Program-made: the position numbers and the translations under genes
In this document: one piece after another, positions 45,186 to 55,419 of the stretch
Numbering within the stretch: the stretch's first letter is position 1
How the letters are laid out: every line of letters begins with the position of its first letter
Notes under the pieces: generated by a model
The model's database searches: none
The model's input: the letters and a program-made list of their open reading frames with translations, nothing else
Told to the model about the DNA's origin: nothing
Assembly: GCF_024585285.1 (NCBI RefSeq)
Contig: NZ_CP040755.1
Location: forward strand, 1,116,001-1,180,000
Length of the DNA: 64,000 nucleotides
Reading direction: 5' to 3'
DNA from: Colwellia sp. M166
GTDB lineage: Bacteria > Pseudomonadota > Gammaproteobacteria > Enterobacterales > Alteromonadaceae

Positions 45186-45241
45186 CCGTTACTCTACTTT
45201 ACATATTAAGCTGAATTTTTATCAATAAACTAAACGCCATA

Positions 45242-45279
45242 AACGGTGTAATTTAGGATGTATTACCTTATACACCGTT
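45242..45279. promoter_or_regulatory. Inverted repeat between MFS and redoxin genes
   Basis: AACGGTGTA (45242-45250) pairs with TACACCGTT (45271-45279), and inside it GTAAT pairs with ATTAC. It begins 56 bases after the MFS stop codon and ends 55 bases before the redoxin ATG. It may be a terminator without a T run, or an operator. Confidence 0.4.
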
Positions 45280-45334
45280 ATTGCACTATACGTTCATTCA
45301 AAACAAGCAAAGCCAAAAATTATTAGAGAGCACT

Positions 45335-45871
45335 ATGATACAAGCAATAAAACTAACAGCAGGAAAAGCGTTTCCAACCATTGAAGCAACGCAACTTGAT
45401 GGCACCATCACGAATATGGGCAAAGCACACGGCGATGCTGATTGGCAAATGCTAGTGGTGTATAGAGGTAAGCATTGTCCATTGTGTCTGCGCTATTTAA
45501 ATTTACTCGAAACACATCAAGCAGCATTAAAAGCTATCGGTATCAGCGTATCCGCTATTTCAGCTGACTCGAAAGCACAACTTGAAGAGAGTATGGACCA
45601 GCTAACAATAACCTATCCTATTGCTTACGGTTTAACCGAGCAGCAAATGCAGCAATTAGGACTTTATATTTCAACACCACGTTCTGAACAAGAAACTGAG
45701 CATAACTTCGCCGAACCAGGACTGTTTGTGATCAATGAACAAGGTCTTTTACAGGCCATTAATATTTCTAACACGCCATTTTTACGTCCTGAATTAGCTG
45801 TTATTGTAAGAGGTTTAAACTTTGTTCGTAACCAAGAAAACTACCCGATTCGCGGCAACCTCATTTATTAA
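45335..45871 (+). CDS. AhpC/TSA-type redoxin (peroxiredoxin-like)
   Basis: 178 residues from the ATG at 45335; an in-frame upstream start would add 18 residues without a better ribosome site. Thioredoxin fold with GKHCPLCLRYL (about 47-57), a CxxC-like motif in place of the single peroxidatic Cys of classic AhpC, then SADSKAQLEESM and the conserved FAEPGLFVINEQG. Members of this PRX-like family reduce peroxides or act as thiol oxidoreductases; function is not settled. Same strand as the MFS gene, 149 bases apart. Confidence 0.82.
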   Translation: MIQAIKLTAGKAFPTIEATQLDGTITNMGKAHGDADWQMLVVYRGKHCPLCLRYLNLLETHQAALKAIGISVSAISADSKAQLEESMDQLTITYPIAYGLTEQQMQQLGLYISTPRSEQETEHNFAEPGLFVINEQGLLQAINISNTPFLRPELAVIVRGLNFVRNQENYPIRGNLIY

Positions 45872-45951
45872 TTTATGCTCAGAACATACGACTTTTCTTA
45901 GGGTTCCACTATTTAGAGAATGTTAACTTCACCACACCCCCTATTTTTCTA

Positions 45952-45995
45952 AGCCGTTATAAACAAATTGATAAGCATCTTGGTTTATAACGGCT
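45952..45995. repeat. Perfect 13-bp inverted repeat with 18-base loop
   Basis: AGCCGTTATAAAC (45952-45964) and GTTTATAACGGCT (45983-45995). It lies 80 bases after the redoxin stop codon. No T run follows on either strand. The stretch 45872-46238 also holds an AT-rich ATATG-6-CATAT inverted repeat at 46090-46105. No gene was seen in it. Confidence 0.55.
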
Positions 45996-46238
45996 GATCG
46001 TCCTGCTTATTGCGTAAACTAAACGACCTCAATATAAACAACTTGCATTAACTATAGTGTTTTCAGGTTTCTAATGATTAAAACTATACATATGAAAAAA
46101 CATATATATAATATTTATTATACACCGAACTCGTTATTTTGTTCAGTAATGATGTTGAACATTTAGCTGGCATGCAAAAAAGAGTTCATTGTACGAGTTT
46201 CTGCAAATAATTATTTAATGGATAAACAGGATTTAACT

Positions 46239-47270
46239 ATGGGTATTTTCGAGCGTTATTTATCAGTTTGGGTTGGCTTGAGCATAGCCCTTGGTGTGGT
46301 TTTAGGTTTATGGCAACCTGAGGCATTTCAAGCAATAGCAGGTTTTGAAGTTGCGCACGTTAATATTGTTGTTGCGGTGTTTATCTGGGTGATGATTTAT
46401 CCGATGATGGTGCAAATCGATTTTTCAGCAATAAAAGATGTTGGTAAAAACCCTCGGGGGTTAGTGCTGACCATTGTTATCAATTGGTTGATTAAACCTT
46501 TTACCATGGCCGGTTTAGGTTGGTTATTTTTTAATTTTATTTTTGCTGATTTAGTTGACCCCGCATCAGCACAAGAATACATTGCAGGTATGATTCTACT
46601 GGGTGTAGCCCCTTGTACAGCAATGGTATTTGTTTGGTCACAGTTAACTAAAGGCGATCCAAACTATACCTTAGTGCAAGTGTCGGTAAATGACGTGATC
46701 ATGATTTTCGCTTTTGCGCCAATATCTGCATTTTTACTGGGTGTTAGTAACATACAAGTACCATGGGAAACTTTATTAATATCAGTACTACTCTACGTAT
46801 TACTGCCACTCATTGCCGGCATATTAACTCGAAAAATACTGAATAACCGTCATGGTCAACCGTCATTAAAGCATTTATTATCACGGTTAAAACCTTGCTC
46901 GGTTATTGGCTTGTTAGCAACCGTAGTGCTATTGTTTGGCTTTCAAGCAAATACCATTATATCTGAGCCAGAAACCATTGGCTTAATTGCTATTCCTCTG
47001 ATGATCCAAACCTATGCTATTTTTATGATTGCCTACGTTGCCGCTAAATGGATGAAGCTACCACATAACATCGCAGCACCTGCATGTTTGATAAGTACGT
47101 CTAACTTCTTTGAGTTGGCTGTTGCAGTAGCAATATCGCTTTTTGGCTTACACTCAGGCGCTGCACTCGCAACCGTGGTTGGTGTCTTGGTGGAAGTTCC
47201 GGTTATGTTGTCTTTAGTTTATATTATTAACCGTACACAAAACTGGTTTAGAGGAAGTCAGGTGGTATGA
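46239..47270 (+). CDS. ACR3 family arsenite efflux transporter
   Basis: 343 residues from the ATG at 46239 ([14 protein letters not shown]), which has AGG eight bases upstream; the in-frame ATG at 46218 lacks a ribosome site. There are ten membrane segments. The conserved Cys sits in [14 protein letters not shown], and the Glu in [15 protein letters not shown]; both are required residues in Acr3 proteins. No arsR or arsC gene is adjacent, so arsenite may not be the only substrate. Ends at a clear terminator. Confidence 0.85.
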   Translation: MGIFERYLSVWVGLSIALGVVLGLWQPEAFQAIAGFEVAHVNIVVAVFIWVMIYPMMVQIDFSAIKDVGKNPRGLVLTIVINWLIKPFTMAGLGWLFFNFIFADLVDPASAQEYIAGMILLGVAPCTAMVFVWSQLTKGDPNYTLVQVSVNDVIMIFAFAPISAFLLGVSNIQVPWETLLISVLLYVLLPLIAGILTRKILNNRHGQPSLKHLLSRLKPCSVIGLLATVVLLFGFQANTIISEPETIGLIAIPLMIQTYAIFMIAYVAAKWMKLPHNIAAPACLISTSNFFELAVAVAISLFGLHSGAALATVVGVLVEVPVMLSLVYIINRTQNWFRGSQVV

Positions 47271-47316
47271 GGCTTTAAACGATACAGTAAAATAATCACC
47301 GGTGAGCTAATTTAAT

Positions 47317-47345
47317 AAAAGCTGTGCTGCTTAGCGCAGCTTTTT
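47317..47345 (+). terminator. Rho-independent terminator after the ACR3 gene
   Basis: AAAAGCTGTGCT pairs with AGCGCAGCTTTT (one G-T pair) across a four-base loop, followed by further T, 46 bases after the stop codon. Confidence 0.85.
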
Positions 47346-47418
47346 ATCCCATTGTCTTAAAATAAAACCATAAAGTAAGAAAATAAAGTAAGACAAGGGC
47401 AACGGCCTTAGGCTGATA

Positions 47419-48066
47419 TTAAGTAAAAGATGCGTTCGCTTGCTGGCGTTCATTTAATAAAATCACTGCTTGTGTACGACTTTTCACCCCAAGTTTTAAA
47501 AAGATGGTACTGGCATGACTTTTAATGGTTGACTCTGACAACCCCAGTTCATAAGCAATTTGCTTGTTAAGTAAGCCTTCGGCAAACATCAGCAATATTT
47601 TGTGCTGTTGTGGGGTCAACGAAGCGAGTTTATCTTGCTGCTCCGTCACTTGTTCATCAGGATTATAATCACCATGAGGCGTCCATAATTTACCTTGAAT
47701 AACGTCATTAATCGCTTTAATCATTTCAGGCACAGGGGTCGATTTTGGAATAAAACCGGCTGCGCCTAAACTCATGGCTTTGCGAATGGTATCAAGCTCT
47801 TCAAAACCTGAAATAATCACCACACCAATTTCTGGATAAAGTTGACGAATTCGACCTAAGGTATTAAAACCTTGAGCTCCAGGAATATCAAGATCGAGTA
47901 AGATCAGGTCAATATCAGTAGTAGTGGCTAACTGCTCTTCTAATTCGGGTATGGTTTCTGCTTCAAGTAGAGAAGAGCAAACAAAACTAGATTTAAGCAT
48001 TAGTGCCAGTGCTTGCCTAAAAAGTGGATGGTCATCAGCAATGATGAGCTTAGTATTTGATGTCAT
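47419..48066 (-). CDS. LuxR-type response regulator (CrbR/ErdR type)
   Basis: 215 residues. The receiver domain (1-120) has acidic DDHPLF at the start and the phospho-acceptor Asp in LILLDLDIPG (about 57). The LuxR HTH (about 148-205) contains LTPQQHKILLMFAEGLLNKQIAYELGLSESTIKSHASTIF. Its type and proximity to the symporter-fused hybrid kinase fit CrbR/ErdR, which activates acs in Vibrio and Pseudomonas. It carries the 19-bp element 124 bases upstream of its ATG. The kinase gene is 4.6 kb away on the other strand. Confidence 0.88.
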   Translation of the reverse strand: MTSNTKLIIADDHPLFRQALALMLKSSFVCSSLLEAETIPELEEQLATTTDIDLILLDLDIPGAQGFNTLGRIRQLYPEIGVVIISGFEELDTIRKAMSLGAAGFIPKSTPVPEMIKAINDVIQGKLWTPHGDYNPDEQVTEQQDKLASLTPQQHKILLMFAEGLLNKQIAYELGLSESTIKSHASTIFLKLGVKSRTQAVILLNERQQANASFT

Positions 48067-48190
48067 TTTATTTTCTAACCTAACATTTAGATTAATGATC
48101 TTTTAATTTGTCCCAACGATGTTTTTGCTCGTTGGTTAACCTTAACAAGGTAACCATATCATAGAAAACTGCAATGATAATAAACTCAAA

Positions 48191-48209
48191 CTAGACTAAA
48201 GGACTAAGT
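48191..48209 (-). promoter_or_regulatory. 19-bp shared element, response regulator promoter copy
   Basis: Reads ACTTAGTCCTTTAGTCTAG on the minus strand, identical to the copy at 39101-39119. It is 124 bases upstream of the response regulator ATG and 27 bases past the xdhC stop codon. A short hairpin (CCAACGA / TCGTTGG, 48113-48135) lies between it and the gene. Confidence 0.6.
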
Positions 48210-48236
48210 CGAACAATTTGCTCTTTACACATTAGC

Positions 48237-49331
48237 TCAACTGTTAATGAATTTACCTGATAATGCTAAACCGCTACGATGATGTAAAACACTATGACAT
48301 TGCGCCAAAATAGACAAAGCAATCGATTCTGGTAACTCACCACCAATATCAAAACCAACAGGACCATTCACCTGTTGCAGTAACCAAGCGCTATCTTGAA
48401 TATGACTTAAAGCCTCAACATTACCACGTCGTTCAAGCGGTCCTAATAAACCAATATATTTTGCAACATTCGTTTCATGCAGTAATCTCAACCAAGCAGC
48501 ATCTAAGTTTAAATTATGGGTCATTAAAACCGCGGCATCCATTTGCTGAAATAACCCTTGTTGTGCAAAGTTATCAGGGTGAACGCGAATAATATGACTG
48601 GCATGCCTAAATACACTTTGCCGAGCATAACTAGAGCGGTGATCGACGACAGTAACTCGCCAGCCCATTTGGGCTGCCATTGACACTAATGGTGCAGCAT
48701 CTAAACCACCACCAAAAACCCACAAATTTATTGGCGCAGAGATTTTTGTCAGTGAAAGTTCAGTTCTCACCATTAAGAAATTAGCATGGGTATCGCCCTG
48801 CTTTATCATTTGACTTAGTGCTGTATTTTTACTTTGAGTATTGTTTTTATCAGTAGTTATTAACAACTCACCTTCACAACCAAATAAACTGAGTTCATTT
48901 AACGACTGCGGCTCCGGAGATGAAAATGTTTGTTGTAGATAACTCACTTGTCCCTTTTTCATGCGCTGATAAAGGCTTAATAATAAGGTTTGATGCTCTG
49001 CAGTGATAAATTGTAGTAAAACGCCAATTTTACCTTTACAGCCAACCCCTAGCTCTGCTGCGTAACCATCGTCTTCACGCATATCATATTCAACATAATG
49101 TGCTTGCTGATTATCAAAGACCTTTTTAGCATGTAAAACGATATTAGCTTCTAAACAACCACCGCTGACTAAACCATGCGTTTGCCCTAAGCTATTAATT
49201 AGCATGATCGCACCAGGAGAGCGGTAACTTGAGCCGGCTTTATTTACTATAGTGGCAATAACCCAAGAAAAGTTATCAGCTTGGCTAAGGTAAAGTTCGA
49301 GTAAGGAAAAATGAGAATGATTGTTTAACAA
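48237..49331 (-). CDS. XdhC/CoxI family protein
   Basis: 364 residues. The N-terminal XdhC/CoxI domain has WVIATIVNKAGSSYRSPGAIMLI (about 19-41) and GLVSGGCLEANI (about 53-64). The C-terminal Rossmann-like XdhC_C domain has LWVFGGGLDAAPLVSMA (about 203-219). XdhC delivers and sulfurates molybdenum cofactor for xanthine dehydrogenase-type enzymes. No molybdoenzyme genes lie in this window, so it serves a distant enzyme or another role. It sits where recX often follows recA in related genomes. Confidence 0.88.
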   Translation of the reverse strand: MLNNHSHFSLLELYLSQADNFSWVIATIVNKAGSSYRSPGAIMLINSLGQTHGLVSGGCLEANIVLHAKKVFDNQQAHYVEYDMREDDGYAAELGVGCKGKIGVLLQFITAEHQTLLLSLYQRMKKGQVSYLQQTFSSPEPQSLNELSLFGCEGELLITTDKNNTQSKNTALSQMIKQGDTHANFLMVRTELSLTKISAPINLWVFGGGLDAAPLVSMAAQMGWRVTVVDHRSSYARQSVFRHASHIIRVHPDNFAQQGLFQQMDAAVLMTHNLNLDAAWLRLLHETNVAKYIGLLGPLERRGNVEALSHIQDSAWLLQQVNGPVGFDIGGELPESIALSILAQCHSVLHHRSGLALSGKFINS

Positions 49332-49456
49332 TGAAAAACCTTAGAATTATCATATTAAAAGCCGAATTTAGCCTCCAGCCATCATAGCAAGTTAAATAGA
49401 CTTTAAAAACTCGACTCATTTAAACTCTCACAAGATTGTTTATTGAAAAACTCCAA

Positions 49457-49481
49457 TAAAAAAAGCCACTTTACAGTGGCT
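49457..49481 (-). terminator. Rho-independent terminator after recA
   Basis: AGCCACTGTAAAGTGGCT on the minus strand (7-bp stem, 4-base loop) followed by seven T. Begins 26 bases after the recA stop codon. Confidence 0.9.
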
Positions 49482-49506
49482 TCATTATAAACAAACGCTA
49501 GTCTAT

Positions 49507-50541
49507 TTATTTAGCTGGTGCTTCAACTTTATCTGTTACTTCAACCACTTTATTTTTTGATAATAATAACTCACGTAAGCGCGTATCGATCTCTTTGGCT
49601 ATTTCAGGGTTTTCTTTCAAATGCTTAGCAGCATTTGCTTTACCTTGGCCAATTTTATCGCCTTTATAGCTATACCAAGCACCCGCTTTTTCAACCATTT
49701 CATGCTTAACACCTAAGTCAACCAACTCACCTAAGCTGTTAATACCTTCGCCATACAAAATTTGAAATTCAACTTGTTTAAATGGTGGCGCAATTTTGTT
49801 CTTAACCACTTTAACACGGGTTTCGTTACCGACTATTTCATCACCATTTTTAACCGCACCAATACGGCGAATATCTAAACGTACAGAGGCGTAGAATTTT
49901 AACGCATTACCACCGGTGGTAGTTTCTGGTGAACCAAACATAACACCAATTTTCATACGAATTTGGTTAATGAAAATAATCATCGTGTTCGATTGTTTAA
50001 GGTTACCCGTTAACTTACGCATCGCTTGTGAAAGCATACGAGCTTGTAAACCCATATGTGAGTCGCCCATATCGCCTTCAATTTCAGCTTTTGGTGTTAA
50101 AGCAGCAACCGAGTCAACAACGATAATATCGATAGCACCTGAGCGTGTTAACATGTCACAAATCTCAAGCGCTTGCTCACCGGTATCAGGCTGAGAAACT
50201 AATAACTCATTAATATTTACACCGAGTTTTTCAGCATAAATTGGGTCGAGAGCATGCTCAGCATCAACAAAGGCACAAACCTTACCATTGCGCTGTGCTT
50301 CTGCAATAACTTCCAGTGTTAATGTGGTTTTACCACTTGATTCTGGACCGTAAATTTCGACAACACGTCCAAGCGGCAAACCACCAGCACCCAGTGCGAT
50401 ATCTAAACCTAATGAACCCGTTGAAATAGTTTCAACATCCATGCTGCGATTATCACCTAACTTCATAATTGAACCTTTACCGAATTGACGTTCGATTTGG
50501 CTTAAGGCAGCTGATAATGCTTTTTCTTTGTTATCGTTCAT
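49507..50541 (-). CDS. recA: Recombinase RecA
   Basis: 344 residues from the ATG at 50541, which has TGGAG as ribosome site; a GTG 12 bases upstream would bury that site. Walker [10 protein letters not shown] (about 65-73), the conserved [18 protein letters not shown] and the C-terminal [10 protein letters not shown] are all present. It forms filaments on single-stranded DNA for strand exchange and triggers LexA self-cleavage. A near-perfect SOS box lies upstream (50593-50612). recX is not downstream; xdhC is. Confidence 0.98.
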   Translation of the reverse strand: MNDNKEKALSAALSQIERQFGKGSIMKLGDNRSMDVETISTGSLGLDIALGAGGLPLGRVVEIYGPESSGKTTLTLEVIAEAQRNGKVCAFVDAEHALDPIYAEKLGVNINELLVSQPDTGEQALEICDMLTRSGAIDIIVVDSVAALTPKAEIEGDMGDSHMGLQARMLSQAMRKLTGNLKQSNTMIIFINQIRMKIGVMFGSPETTTGGNALKFYASVRLDIRRIGAVKNGDEIVGNETRVKVVKNKIAPPFKQVEFQILYGEGINSLGELVDLGVKHEMVEKAGAWYSYKGDKIGQGKANAAKHLKENPEIAKEIDTRLRELLLSKNKVVEVTDKVEAPAK

Positions 50542-50592
50542 AAAATGCTCCACGATGATTTAGGTGCTTAACTCGTTTTAATGAAGCAAGTA

Positions 50593-50612
50593 TACTGTAT
50601 GGTCGTACAGTA
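50593..50612. promoter_or_regulatory. LexA (SOS) box of recA
   Basis: TACTGTATGGTCGTACAGTA has the CTGT-N8-ACAG core and matches the E. coli recA operator in all but the centre. Located 51 bases upstream of the recA ATG. It predicts SOS induction of recA. The remaining bases up to mutS (50613-50883) show no other gene. Confidence 0.93.
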
Positions 50613-50883
50613 TCAAGTTTTTTATTAATTTATTTTATAATCGCATAAAAATATAACAGATGATACTTTTTAAGTATTGAAAAATAACAACTTATTATTA
50701 GTTAGTAACTTTTCATGATTCTTGAAAAAAAAGTTACTTAAGCAATTTACAGTTATTATACAGTAGTTTTTATTCGGCTAACTTGTTGAACATTTTATTA
50801 AAAATAGAAAGATTTGATAATGTGCCTTGTGGCATAATCTAGGTAATTAATCTTTTCATAAATTTTTGAGTTCCGGCATTTCA

Positions 50884-53451
50884 ATGACAACAATAACGCA
50901 AGACCTTTCAACTCACACCCCGATGATGCGTCAATACCTGACTATAAAGGCAGAGTTTCCACATATTCTAATTTTTTATCGTATGGGGGATTTTTATGAA
51001 TTATTCTTTGATGATGCGAAAAAAGCATCCGATTTACTTGATATATCATTAACTGCTCGAGGAAAAACCGGCGGTAATGCAATTCCAATGGCTGGGGTTC
51101 CTTATCATGCAGTTGAAGGTTACCTAGCTAAGTTAGTTCAACTAGGCGAGTCTGTCGCTATCTGTGAACAAATAGGTGATCCAGCGACCAGTAAAGGCCC
51201 TGTTGAGCGCAAAGTCGTGCGCGTAGTTACGCCTGGTACGGTCAGTGATGAAGCGCTATTGACCGACAGAAAAGATAATTTAATTGTTGCTGTACATCAA
51301 ACAACACAAGGTTTTGGCCTAGCTTATTTAGATATGACCAGTGGCCGCTTTGTGTTGGTAGAGCCACGAACAGAAGAACAAGTACAAGCTGAGTTGCAAC
51401 GTTTATCACCAGCAGAATTATTATACCCAGAATCATTAGCAGCTAATAATATTATCACTGGCCATAAAGGTTTACGCCGACGTCCTGATTGGGAGTTTGA
51501 TTTAGAAACCAGCAAAGTTTTACTTAATAAGCAGTTTGGCACTCAGTCATTATCTGGCTTTGGCGTTGAAGATAAACCGTTAGGTATTGCTGCAGCTGGT
51601 TGTTTATTTCAATATGTCAAAGATAGCCAACGCACGGCATTACCACATATCAGAGCAATTATTGGCGAAAGTGCATCAAGTGCCGTGATCCTCGACGCCG
51701 CTACCCGCCGCAATTTAGAATTAACACAAAACCTACAAGGTGGCAGCGAAAATACCCTCGCTGCTATTCTAGATAAAGCCGCAACACCAATGGGCTCAAG
51801 ACTATTAAAACGTTGGCTGCATTTTCCCTTACGCGATATTAACACGTTAAATAATCGCCAAAATGCCATTGAAGAAATATTACAGCAAGACTTATCGTTT
51901 GAACTGAATAGCAATTTAAAACAGTTTGGTGATATTGAGCGAATTGTTGCCCGTATTGCTTTGCGTTCTGCCCGTCCGCGAGATTTTGCTCGCTTACGAA
52001 ATGCCTTAATGGCTTTACCTGAGCTACAAACATTAATGGCAAGTTGCACACAAGTACACTTAGCCACGTTAATCAGCCAGTGTCAGCCATTACCGACGAC
52101 TCAGGCATTATTAGAAAGTGCCATTGTCGAAAACCCACCGGTATTGATCCGTGACGGAGGTGTTATTGCGCCGGGTTATAATGAAGAATTAGACATACTG
52201 CGTGATTTAAGCGATGGTGCAACAGAATTTCTCGCGCAATTAGAAGCCCGTGAAAAAGCTCGAACCGGCATTCAATCTCTGAAAGTCGGTTACAATAAAG
52301 TACACGGTTTCTTCATTGAGATGAGTCGCACCTCTGCGATGGATGTACCCGATGATTACATTCGTCGCCAAACCTTAAAAAATAATGAACGCTTCATTAC
52401 CAATGAGTTAAAACAACACGAAGAAAAAGTATTATCTGCCCAAAGTAAGTTTCTCGCACTTGAGAAGCGTTTGTACGAAGCATTGTTTGACCAGATATTG
52501 CCTGAGCTAGAAAAATTACAGTTACTGGCACAAGCACTCTCTGAAGTTGATGTACTTAATACCTTTGCAGAACGTGCCGATACGTTAAATTATATTAAAC
52601 CGCTGTTACAAGAGGCGAGCGGTATTAATATCGAAGCTGGTCGTCATGCTGTTGTTGAACAAATGACATCTGAGCCTTTTATTGCCAATCCGGTGGTATT
52701 AACCGATAGTCGAAAAATGTTAATTATTACCGGCCCTAATATGGGCGGTAAATCAACTTATATGCGCCAAACGGCCTTAATTGTATTACTTGCCCATATT
52801 GGTTGCTATGTACCGGCAAGTGCTGCCCAAATAGGTATGGTGGATAGAATTTTCACCCGCATTGGCGCTTCTGATGATTTGGCCAGTGGTCGTTCAACCT
52901 TTATGGTTGAAATGACTGAAACGGCAAATATTTTGCATAATGCCACCAACAAAAGTTTAGTCTTGTTAGATGAAATTGGCCGAGGCACCAGTACCTATGA
53001 CGGTTTATCTCTAGCATGGGCTTGTGCTGAAATGTTAGCGATAAAAACCAAAGCCTTTACGCTTTTTGCGAGTCATTATTTTGAACTTACATTATTGGCT
53101 GAGCAAATTGATACATTAGCGAATGTTCACCTTGATGCCGTTGAACATGGTGACAGTATAGTCTTTATGCACACGGTACAAGAGGGAGCGGCAAGTAAAA
53201 GTTTTGGTTTACAAGTTGCCCAGCTTGCCGGTGTACCAAAGAGCGTTATTCAACGAGCCAAGCAACGCTTACATGAACTTGAAAGTATGCAAGCACCTTC
53301 AATCATGAATAATGAGCCTCAAGCTTTTGAACAATTATCGTTGATGGAAACGAATCATCCTGTCATTGATGAGTTAAGTGCAATAGAGGTGAATGATCTA
53401 AGCCCTAAAATGGCGCTAGATTTATTATATAAATTTAAAGAGCTACTGTAG
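50884..53451 (+). CDS. mutS: DNA mismatch repair protein MutS
   Basis: 855 residues from the ATG at 50884 (E. coli 853); an in-frame TTG 18 bases upstream is less likely. The mismatch-reading motif is [11 protein letters not shown] (about 33-43). Connector, lever and clamp domains follow. The ATPase has Walker [10 protein letters not shown] (about 617-625), [14 protein letters not shown] and the signature FASHYFEL. The short C-terminal tail ends in the dimerisation helix. Divergent from recA and convergent with rpoS across a shared terminator. Confidence 0.98.
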   Translation: MTTITQDLSTHTPMMRQYLTIKAEFPHILIFYRMGDFYELFFDDAKKASDLLDISLTARGKTGGNAIPMAGVPYHAVEGYLAKLVQLGESVAICEQIGDPATSKGPVERKVVRVVTPGTVSDEALLTDRKDNLIVAVHQTTQGFGLAYLDMTSGRFVLVEPRTEEQVQAELQRLSPAELLYPESLAANNIITGHKGLRRRPDWEFDLETSKVLLNKQFGTQSLSGFGVEDKPLGIAAAGCLFQYVKDSQRTALPHIRAIIGESASSAVILDAATRRNLELTQNLQGGSENTLAAILDKAATPMGSRLLKRWLHFPLRDINTLNNRQNAIEEILQQDLSFELNSNLKQFGDIERIVARIALRSARPRDFARLRNALMALPELQTLMASCTQVHLATLISQCQPLPTTQALLESAIVENPPVLIRDGGVIAPGYNEELDILRDLSDGATEFLAQLEAREKARTGIQSLKVGYNKVHGFFIEMSRTSAMDVPDDYIRRQTLKNNERFITNELKQHEEKVLSAQSKFLALEKRLYEALFDQILPELEKLQLLAQALSEVDVLNTFAERADTLNYIKPLLQEASGINIEAGRHAVVEQMTSEPFIANPVVLTDSRKMLIITGPNMGGKSTYMRQTALIVLLAHIGCYVPASAAQIGMVDRIFTRIGASDDLASGRSTFMVEMTETANILHNATNKSLVLLDEIGRGTSTYDGLSLAWACAEMLAIKTKAFTLFASHYFELTLLAEQIDTLANVHLDAVEHGDSIVFMHTVQEGAASKSFGLQVAQLAGVPKSVIQRAKQRLHELESMQAPSIMNNEPQAFEQLSLMETNHPVIDELSAIEVNDLSPKMALDLLYKFKELL

Positions 53452-53460
53452 AAAAATAAC

Positions 53461-53500
53461 AGTAAAGAAAAAACCAGCATTTGCTGGTTTTTTCTTTACT
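53461..53500. terminator. Bidirectional terminator between mutS and rpoS
   Basis: A perfect 18-bp stem: AGTAAAGAAAAAACCAGC (53461-53478) and its complement (53483-53500) with loop ATTT. The A and T runs in the stem give a T tract on both strands. Confidence 0.92.
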
Positions 53501-53533
53501 AACTGATTTTGTTAAAGATACTATAGCTGCTTT

Positions 53534-54460
53534 TTAAACCTGAAATAGTGCTTCTATAGATAGATTCTGCTGACTAAGAATATCACGTAATCGTTTTAAC
53601 GCTTCAACTTGGATTTGGCGCACACGTTCACGGGTTAAACCGATTTCAACACCAACATCTTCTAATGTTGCCGCTTCATAGCCAAGCAAACCAAAGCGTC
53701 TTGCTAATACTTCACGCTGTTTAGAGTTCAGCTCATTTAACCAATCAACAATACTATGCTTAATATCATGCGTTTGTAACTTCGTTTCTGGACCACCGGC
53801 TTTTTCATCAGGAATAACATCTAATAAAACTTTTTCACCATCGCCACCAAATGGTGAGTCAACTGAAGCAATGCGTTCATTTAAACGTAGCATTTTACTG
53901 ACATCTTCTACCGGTACATCAAGCTCAAAGGCAATATCTTCAGCGGTAGGTTCGTGGTCCAGCTTTTGTACTAGTTCACGCGCCGTACGCAAATAAATAT
54001 TCAACTCTTTCACTACATGAATAGGTAATCGAATGGTGCGGGTTTGATTCATAATGGCACGTTCAATGGTTTGACGTATCCACCAAGTTGCATAAGTCGA
54101 AAATCTGAAGCCTCGCTCAGGATCGAACTTTTCAACCGCGCGGATCAAACCTAAGTTACCTTCTTCAATAAGATCTAAAAGCGGTAAACCACGGTTATTA
54201 TAACGACGTGCAATTTTTACGACTAAACGAAGATTACTTTCTATCATTCGTTTACGAGATGCTTCATCACCTTTCAGTGCTAGGCGAGAATAGTAGACTT
54301 CTTCTTCTGCAGTTAGTAATGGAGAAAAACCGATTTCACTTAAATATATTTGCGTTGCATCTAAGTTAGAATGACTACCTTCAGGCGTGTCTGCCTTGGT
54401 TTTTTTGGGTTTGTCTTTCTCTGCAACATCAGAACATTCTATTTGTTTTTTTATGCCCAT
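53534..54460 (-). CDS. rpoS: RNA polymerase sigma factor RpoS
   Basis: 308 residues (E. coli 330; the N-terminal region is shorter). Region 1.2 has [16 protein letters not shown], region 2 has [27 protein letters not shown] and [19 protein letters not shown], and region 4 ends with [24 protein letters not shown] sequence (here [13 protein letters not shown]). It directs stationary-phase and stress transcription. Placement after nlpD is the normal arrangement; in E. coli the main rpoS promoter lies inside nlpD, which probably holds here. Confidence 0.97.
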   Translation of the reverse strand: MGIKKQIECSDVAEKDKPKKTKADTPEGSHSNLDATQIYLSEIGFSPLLTAEEEVYYSRLALKGDEASRKRMIESNLRLVVKIARRYNNRGLPLLDLIEEGNLGLIRAVEKFDPERGFRFSTYATWWIRQTIERAIMNQTRTIRLPIHVVKELNIYLRTARELVQKLDHEPTAEDIAFELDVPVEDVSKMLRLNERIASVDSPFGGDGEKVLLDVIPDEKAGGPETKLQTHDIKHSIVDWLNELNSKQREVLARRFGLLGYEAATLEDVGVEIGLTRERVRQIQVEALKRLRDILSQQNLSIEALFQV

Positions 54461-54553
54461 GTTATCTCTCCGCTATTAGCAATTGCTAAATTTACTTACT
54501 GACTAAACATTCACTTTGACTCCAATTTATTTATTTTTTATAACTTTTTATTT

Positions 54554-55402
54554 TTATTTCGGCAAATACTTCATTGGATTGACTGATTTTCCGCGAAAGC
54601 GAACTTCAAAATGAAGCATGACTCTTTCAGCGTCAGTATCTCCCATTTTGGCAATCACTTGACCGGCTTTTACAACCTGCTGCTCTTTAACTAAAATACG
54701 ATCGTTATGAGCATAAGCACTAAGATAATCATCGTTATGTTTAACTATGACTAACTTACCGTATCCTTGTAACGCATCACCGGCATAAACTACTTTACCG
54801 TCTGCAGTTGCTTTTACCGAATCACCGCGTCGCCCCGCAATGTCGATTCCTTTATTTCCTTGCTTTGCAGTGGAAAACTTATGAATAACTTTTCCAGTTG
54901 CTGGCCACCGCCACCCTCTTACTTTTTGTGAAAAGGTGTTATTTTGTTGCTGAGCTTTCTTGCTTGTTTTTTGTCCAGCTACATTTCCACCATACTCCTG
55001 CTTTTTCTTCTGTGCAATAGGTTTTTTTATAACTTTTTGTTTTGATGGATTAAAGCTTTTACTCTTACGCTTGCTTTGACTTGGCTTGCTATAATTATTG
55101 CTTAAAAACAATTTTTGCTGAGGATAAATATTGTAGGGGGCTTTAATGTTATTGATAGTCGCTAAGGTGCGAACATCGACATCAGCACGCCATGCTATTG
55201 AGTATAATGTTTCACCTTTTTTGACTATATATTCACTTCCAGTAACACTGTTCTTAATGCGCTGACTCAATGGAAGTGAGCCCTGAACATCAACCACTGG
55301 TGCTGGTTTACTACGACTAGAACAACCATTAAGTACTAATATTATTATTAGTACTAATAAGTTATTTCTATTAATTAAGCTACCTGGTAACCATTTCGTC
55401 AT
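54554..55402 (-). CDS. nlpD: Murein hydrolase activator NlpD (LysM + degenerate LytM)
   Basis: 282 residues from the ATG at 55402; the upstream in-frame TTG adds only three residues. A lipoprotein signal has LVLNGCSS (lipobox, Cys near 28). A LysM domain (about 55-100, YIVKKGETLYSIAWR) and a Lys/Gln-rich linker precede a LytM/M23 domain (about 170-280). The zinc ligands are missing: NKGIDIAG has Asn where active M23 enzymes have His, so it should activate AmiC-type amidases and not cut murein. Upstream of rpoS in the usual place. Confidence 0.94.
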   Translation of the reverse strand: MTKWLPGSLINRNNLLVLIIILVLNGCSSRSKPAPVVDVQGSLPLSQRIKNSVTGSEYIVKKGETLYSIAWRADVDVRTLATINNIKAPYNIYPQQKLFLSNNYSKPSQSKRKSKSFNPSKQKVIKKPIAQKKKQEYGGNVAGQKTSKKAQQQNNTFSQKVRGWRWPATGKVIHKFSTAKQGNKGIDIAGRRGDSVKATADGKVVYAGDALQGYGKLVIVKHNDDYLSAYAHNDRILVKEQQVVKAGQVIAKMGDTDAERVMLHFEVRFRGKSVNPMKYLPK

Positions 55403-55419
55403 AACCAGCAAAACATCCT

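Noticed and set aside
39101..48209. 19-bp inverted copies as ends of an invertible segment
   Set aside because: The copies lie at matching distances and orientation from two promoters, which fits a regulatory site better. No recombinase gene is near and the segment is 9 kb.
51609..52067. 152-codon minus-strand open frame inside mutS
   Set aside because: Antisense to conserved MutS core sequence; no start context or family resemblance.
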